DNA of 64,000 nt from Actinoplanes sichuanensis. GTDB taxonomy: Bacteria; Actinomycetota; Actinomycetes; Mycobacteriales; Micromonosporaceae. Position 1 is the first letter of the stretch. The number at the start of each line of letters is the position of its first letter. The position numbers and the translations under genes were made by a program. The notes under the pieces were generated by a model. That model did no database searches. It was not told the origin of the DNA and saw only the letters and a list, made by a program, of their open reading frames with translations. Shown here in pieces: positions 61,123 through 64,000 of the stretch. The stretch lies in assembly GCF_033097365.1 (NCBI RefSeq), contig NZ_AP028461.1, positions 2,790,001-2,854,000 on the forward strand. Reading direction: 5' to 3'.

Positions 61123-61151
61123 AAGGCCGCCGGCCCGCAGCCGGCGGCCTT
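61123..61151 (+). terminator. Strong hairpin just before the winged-helix gene (attenuator-like)
   Basis: AAGGCCGCCGGC pairs perfectly with GCCGGCGGCCTT around CCGCA and is followed by TTC, 25 bases before the ATG at 61177. A small open frame from the ATG at 61102 runs through it in phase with the gene. It could be a terminator that insulates the gene, or an attenuator. Confidence 0.65.
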
Positions 61152-61176
61152 TTCATGCCCAAACAAGGGGTACGAC

Positions 61177-62054
61177 ATGAGCACCGACCTGATCCCCGTG
61201 ACCGTCCGCGAATGGACCGACATCCTCGCCCGCATCCGATTCGGCACGGTCACCATCGCCGGCAAGACCTACAGCGCCGCCCGCATCAAACTCGTCGCCC
61301 ACCGCCTGGCCACCTACGCCGACCACGACGGCACCCGCATCCACCCCGGCATCGCCCGCCTCGCCGTCGACCTCGAGATCGAATACCGCACCGTCCGCGA
61401 CACCCTCACCCTGCTACGCCGCCTCGGACTACTCCAACTCGTCCGGCCCGCCGCCACGCCGACGAATACCGCCTCACCCTCCCCACCGACCTGCTCGACC
61501 GCGACGACCTCGAAGTCTGGACCCCCACCCACCACACCCGGCAGGCCCAGGCCGTCCGCGACACCCACCGCGGCACACCCCGAACCCGCCCCACCACCAC
61601 CTGCACGCGAGGTCCCCAGGACCCCACACCCGCCACCGCGCCGGGTCCGCAGGACCCCACACCGCACCTCGAAACGCAGGACCGCGCAAGGTCCTCAAGG
61701 ACCGCGAAACCGGGTGGCGCGGGGTCCTCAAGGACCGTCACGTGGGGTCCACAGGACCCCACCACCTACCAGGACCACCACACAACCCCGACCGACCAGA
61801 TCCAAGACGTAACCGTGACCCTCACCCCGACACCCCGACCGGACCCCCGCTGCGGCCACGGCCTCACCACCGCCCGCCGACCCGACGGCCAACCCGCCTG
61901 CGCCCTCTGCCGCGTCGACGCCAGACGCAAACGACCGGCTGACGCCACCGGCTGCCTACTCACGACGGACGAATCGACGGCGCGAACTCGACTCAGGATC
62001 CCCGGCCGAGCTCCGACCCGACCGGCCACCGAGACGCTGGATCTGGGCCGGTAA
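61177..62054 (+). pseudogene. Winged-helix protein gene of mobile-element type, frameshifted
   Basis: The first part (from ATG 61177, AGGGG upstream) reads VTVREWTDILARIRFGTVTI, then TYADHDGTRIHPGIARLAVD and YRTVRDTLTLLRRLGLLQLV, the winged-helix domain common in actinobacterial integrative elements. At about 61441-61450 the frame must shift by one base to continue RRHADEYRLTLPTDLLDRD, then three GPQDPT repeats, a CGHGLTTARRPDGQPACALC zinc-knuckle-like segment and a TAA at 62052-62054. Without the shift the product is truncated into low-complexity Pro/Arg. Either a mutation or a GC-run sequencing error; the middle is unusually repetitive (GGTCC/GGACC). Confidence 0.65.
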
Positions 62055-62098
62055 CCTTGCGGTTGCTCGGTGTAGGTGTGTCCGACCGAGGAGCCGCG

Positions 62099-62548
62099 AT
62101 GTCGCCGCCAGATCGCCAGTACCGTTGGGCCGCCGGACAGGACGCATTCGTCCTGTCGGTCGTCGCGGCCGTCGTCTACTTCCCACTGGCCGCATACGGA
62201 CCATCGTGGTGGCAGGGAAGCCGGCTGCCCGACATGGATCCGCCGTTCGACCTCGGCTGGCTGCACGACAGCTTCGCATGGACGGCTGTCTACGTCGGTC
62301 GGCCGTTGCTCGGGGTGTTCCTTGCCATGATCGTCCTGCTACCGATCGTGGCGGCCTTCACCAACGGATTCCGGACCGGCCCGCCGGTCGTCGCGGGCGT
62401 GGTCACCGCCGCCTACGGCGTTCCCGCGATCGCGTTGGCCGCGGTGCCCGCAGTGGCCGTGGGCTGGTTCCTGCTCACCCAGATCGCCGCCCTCATCGCT
62501 CCCTGGCTCGGCATGTACCACGGTGACAGCGTCCCCGCCGTCCCTTAA
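62099..62548 (+). CDS. Four-helix membrane protein
   Basis: 149 residues: helices at about 14-33 (FVLSVVAAVVYFPLAAYG), 60-80 (WTAVYVGRPLLGVFLAMIVL), then 97-117 and 120-140 (VVAGVVTAAYGVPAIALAA; AVAVGWFLLTQIAALIAPW). GAGGAG precedes the ATG at 62099. Not recognised. It sits 44 bases after the frameshifted winged-helix gene and may belong to the same decayed element. Confidence 0.65.
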   Translation: MSPPDRQYRWAAGQDAFVLSVVAAVVYFPLAAYGPSWWQGSRLPDMDPPFDLGWLHDSFAWTAVYVGRPLLGVFLAMIVLLPIVAAFTNGFRTGPPVVAGVVTAAYGVPAIALAAVPAVAVGWFLLTQIAALIAPWLGMYHGDSVPAVP

Positions 62549-62557
62549 GCGTTCCGT

Positions 62558-63238
62558 TCAGCTTTCCGGTGGCGGCGTCGGCCGGGGCGCCGGGAGGTCC
62601 AGGCGGCCGATCAGCCGCCCCGGCGGGCGACCGGTCCGGGCGGGCGGTGGCGCCGGCGGCAGTGGGCTGTCCAGCACCAGCGTGGCCAGCGGTCCCGACA
62701 GCAGGTCCGCGCGGAGGACGGCGCCGATGTGCTCCTCGATCGCCAGCAGGCACGCCCGGTTGGCGGGCAGCCTCTCACGCTGTGCGATGGCCTCGGCTCG
62801 TTCGTAGAACCGGTGCGGCCGTTCCCCCCTCGGCGAGTAGGACATTCCCGGCTCGAACATCTCGGCCCGCGTCCCGTCGCGGTAGTCGTGGAAGCTGCCC
62901 ATCCCCTGTCCGGCGACCAACGCGAGGGCCGCGCCGCCGTCGGCGGACAGGGCGGCCAGCACTTCGGCGCGCGCACCCTCCGTGCCCCCTCGCTCAAGAC
63001 AGAAAGCCCACGGGGGTACGGGTCCCGGCGCGCCGAGAGCGTTGTCGAGGACTCCGGCGCGCAGCAGCGGCCGGCCCCACTCGGGAGGAGGGGCCTGTGC
63101 CTGGGTCAGCACTCGCGCGTTCGCCGGATCGGCCCCGTAGGCGGCCAGCATCGCGCCCGGATCGAGGCCGCGCCCGAAGGCGACCGTGAAGCCGACCTCG
63201 CCGGCCGCCTGCCAGGGTCCCGGATCGCGATCCGCCAT
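62558..63238 (-). CDS. DUF6461-like protein
   Basis: 226 residues. VGFTVAFGRGLDPGAMLAAY near the start and WAFCLERGGTEGARAEVLAA, then GSFHDYRDGTRAEMFEPG, are the pattern of DUF6461 proteins, small soluble actinobacterial proteins of unknown role that are often near toxin or mobile loci. The Pro-rich tail (PPAPPPARTGRPPG) is low-complexity. The ATG at 63238 begins the conserved region; earlier ATGs are possible. Confidence 0.68.
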   Translation of the reverse strand: MADRDPGPWQAAGEVGFTVAFGRGLDPGAMLAAYGADPANARVLTQAQAPPPEWGRPLLRAGVLDNALGAPGPVPPWAFCLERGGTEGARAEVLAALSADGGAALALVAGQGMGSFHDYRDGTRAEMFEPGMSYSPRGERPHRFYERAEAIAQRERLPANRACLLAIEEHIGAVLRADLLSGPLATLVLDSPLPPAPPPARTGRPPGRLIGRLDLPAPRPTPPPES

Positions 63239-63312
63239 GAGGTCCATTCTCTCGTCTGGTGTGCGCCGGCACGCGGTGGGCCGCGACGCGGTCACGGCCC
63301 ACCGTTTCGTGA

Positions 63313-63849
63313 TCAGGTGATCGCGACCGTGTAGGCCTCGTTGTCGATGACCCGTTCCGACTGCGGCAGGCTGCCGACCTTTCCGCCGGCGGCTTCGTTC
63401 TCACCGAGCGGCACGTGCCCGCGTACGCACGGCTCGTTGAAGTCGACCGGCTTGTCGGCCCGCGCCTCGTAGAAGTACCAGAGGCCGTCGTCCTCCTGCA
63501 GTGCCACGATGTCGGCGCAGAAGCCACCTGTCGTGCCGCCCTGTTGCGTGGCCGTGAACGGGTATTCGTCGCACGAGTCGTCCACCACGACCGAGTCGTC
63601 GAACGGGATGAACGGGTCGAGTGGCGTCTCGCAGGTCGCCCGCCGGTTCGAGTTGGCGATCCCGGAGTCGGCTTGGCGGCGCAGCGGGCTGTCGTCGGCG
63701 CCCCAGTGGTCGATCAGGTAGGTCGGGGCGAACGCGTACGTCGCCGCCGCCGCACGGTACTGGCTGAGCGGCAGGACCAGCTGGGCCCGTACGTCCGCGT
63801 AGACGCACCCGGTGGTGCCGGAGACGGCGAGCGAGTTGTCGCAGCGCAC
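63313..63849 (-). CDS. NucA/NucB-type deoxyribonuclease domain, N-terminus missing
   Basis: 178 residues from a GTG. VRCDNSLAVSGTTGCVYADV, then CDEYPFTATQQGGTTGG and GHVPLGENEAAGGKVGSL match the NucA/NucB nuclease domain (RCD at the start, CDEYPFA catalytic block, ENxxAGxxLG). Such domains usually close long secreted or RHS toxin proteins. Upstream, the same frame soon meets a TGA (63958-63960), and from 63861 the other strand encodes a serine recombinase fragment. The N-terminal carrier is therefore cut off; the gene is probably broken, although the nuclease domain itself is intact. Confidence 0.7.
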   Translation of the reverse strand: MRCDNSLAVSGTTGCVYADVRAQLVLPLSQYRAAAATYAFAPTYLIDHWGADDSPLRRQADSGIANSNRRATCETPLDPFIPFDDSVVVDDSCDEYPFTATQQGGTTGGFCADIVALQEDDGLWYFYEARADKPVDFNEPCVRGHVPLGENEAAGGKVGSLPQSERVIDNEAYTVAIT

Positions 63850-63860
63850 GTTCCACGGCG

Positions 63861-64000
63861 GCGCACAACGAGAGCGCCAACAAGTCGAAGGCCGTACGGG
63901 GTGCGAAGGCGCTTGCTCGCGCTGCTGGCGGGCACGTCGGGGGAGCGCCGTACGGGTTCACCACCGTCGACCGTATCGAGCTGACGCCGGACGGGGCGCC
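63861..64000 (+). pseudogene. Serine recombinase fragment at the window edge
   Basis: The plus-strand frame reads AHNESANKSKAVRGAKALAR, then AAGGHVGGAPYGF and DRIELTPDGA. This is the start of the DNA-binding 'recombinase' domain of large serine integrases (NESANKSKRV, GGRRPYGF). The N-terminal resolvase domain with the catalytic Ser is absent on the left, where the NucA/NucB gene begins 12 bases away on the other strand. The right part runs out of the window. A rearrangement scar. Confidence 0.75.

Noticed and set aside
61435..61455. Programmed ribosomal frameshift in the winged-helix gene
   Set aside because: No slippery heptamer or downstream pseudoknot is evident; mutation or sequencing error in a GC run is simpler.

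Overview
The window is 64 kb of very GC-rich DNA with GTG/TTG starts, ATGA/GTGA gene overlaps, SARP and SigE-type regulators, XRE/DUF397 pairs, an HGT-rich accessory centre and secreted subtilisin-type proteins. This points to a filamentous actinobacterium, most like Actinoplanes or another Micromonosporaceae; the genus is inferred from gene style only.

Layout. 0-16 kb is ordinary chromosome: an EamA permease, a SigE-family sigma factor with a membrane partner, a DUF1963 protein, an HxlR regulator divergent from a metallo-hydrolase/SnoaL fusion, a DUF389 membrane protein, an RsbA-type anti-sigma regulator, a WD40 Ser/Thr kinase and an M3 peptidase. At 16.0-20 kb the 3' half of a tRNA-Tyr followed by its terminator marks an old integration site. 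Beside it lie a beheaded HAD hydrolase, a PCC-domain gene, two XRE regulators and two DUF397 genes. 20-31 kb holds a GGDEF cyclase, a quinone oxidoreductase-like protein, a GIY-YIG protein facing an NgoMIV-type restriction enzyme remnant, secreted proteins and a SARP regulator.

31.4-53.7 kb looks like a defence (biological-conflict) island. It holds a NACHT ATPase, then an IS630 remnant, then a tight four-gene operon: TIR protein, STAND-type NTPase, SPFH-like protein, DUF4407 membrane protein. The C-terminus of the TIR protein and the N-terminus of the NTPase carry matching 21-residue motifs of the kind seen in amyloid signalling pairs. After a second IS remnant come a small unknown gene and a SLATT/DUF4231 membrane effector candidate, then a solitary gltB and a kinase gene broken by one amber codon. 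The island ends with a second operon: MoxR ATPase, vWA-like protein, beta-propeller/GH13-like protein, TIR protein. I propose that the two TIR operons are NTPase-gated abortive-infection type systems; this is inference from architecture.

53.8-60.2 kb returns to ordinary genes: a broken DUF4259 gene, a MerR/methyltransferase divergent pair, a second methyltransferase and a subtilisin. 60.2-61.15 kb is a gene-free, strongly structured tract. It has hairpins, a 17-bp inverted repeat, two identical CTGTCA-N5-TGACAG sites and an array of six GACAAC-N4-GTTGTC palindromes spaced by about four (last, three) helical turns. It lies upstream of a frameshifted winged-helix gene, and the right end has a serine recombinase fragment butted against a NucA/NucB nuclease gene, so this end also looks like mobile-element debris.

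Many relics (SOD, HAD, restriction enzyme, two transposases, kinase, DUF4259, winged helix, recombinase) show repeated gain and decay. Most were recognised only by translating frames without start codons, so their boundaries are approximate.
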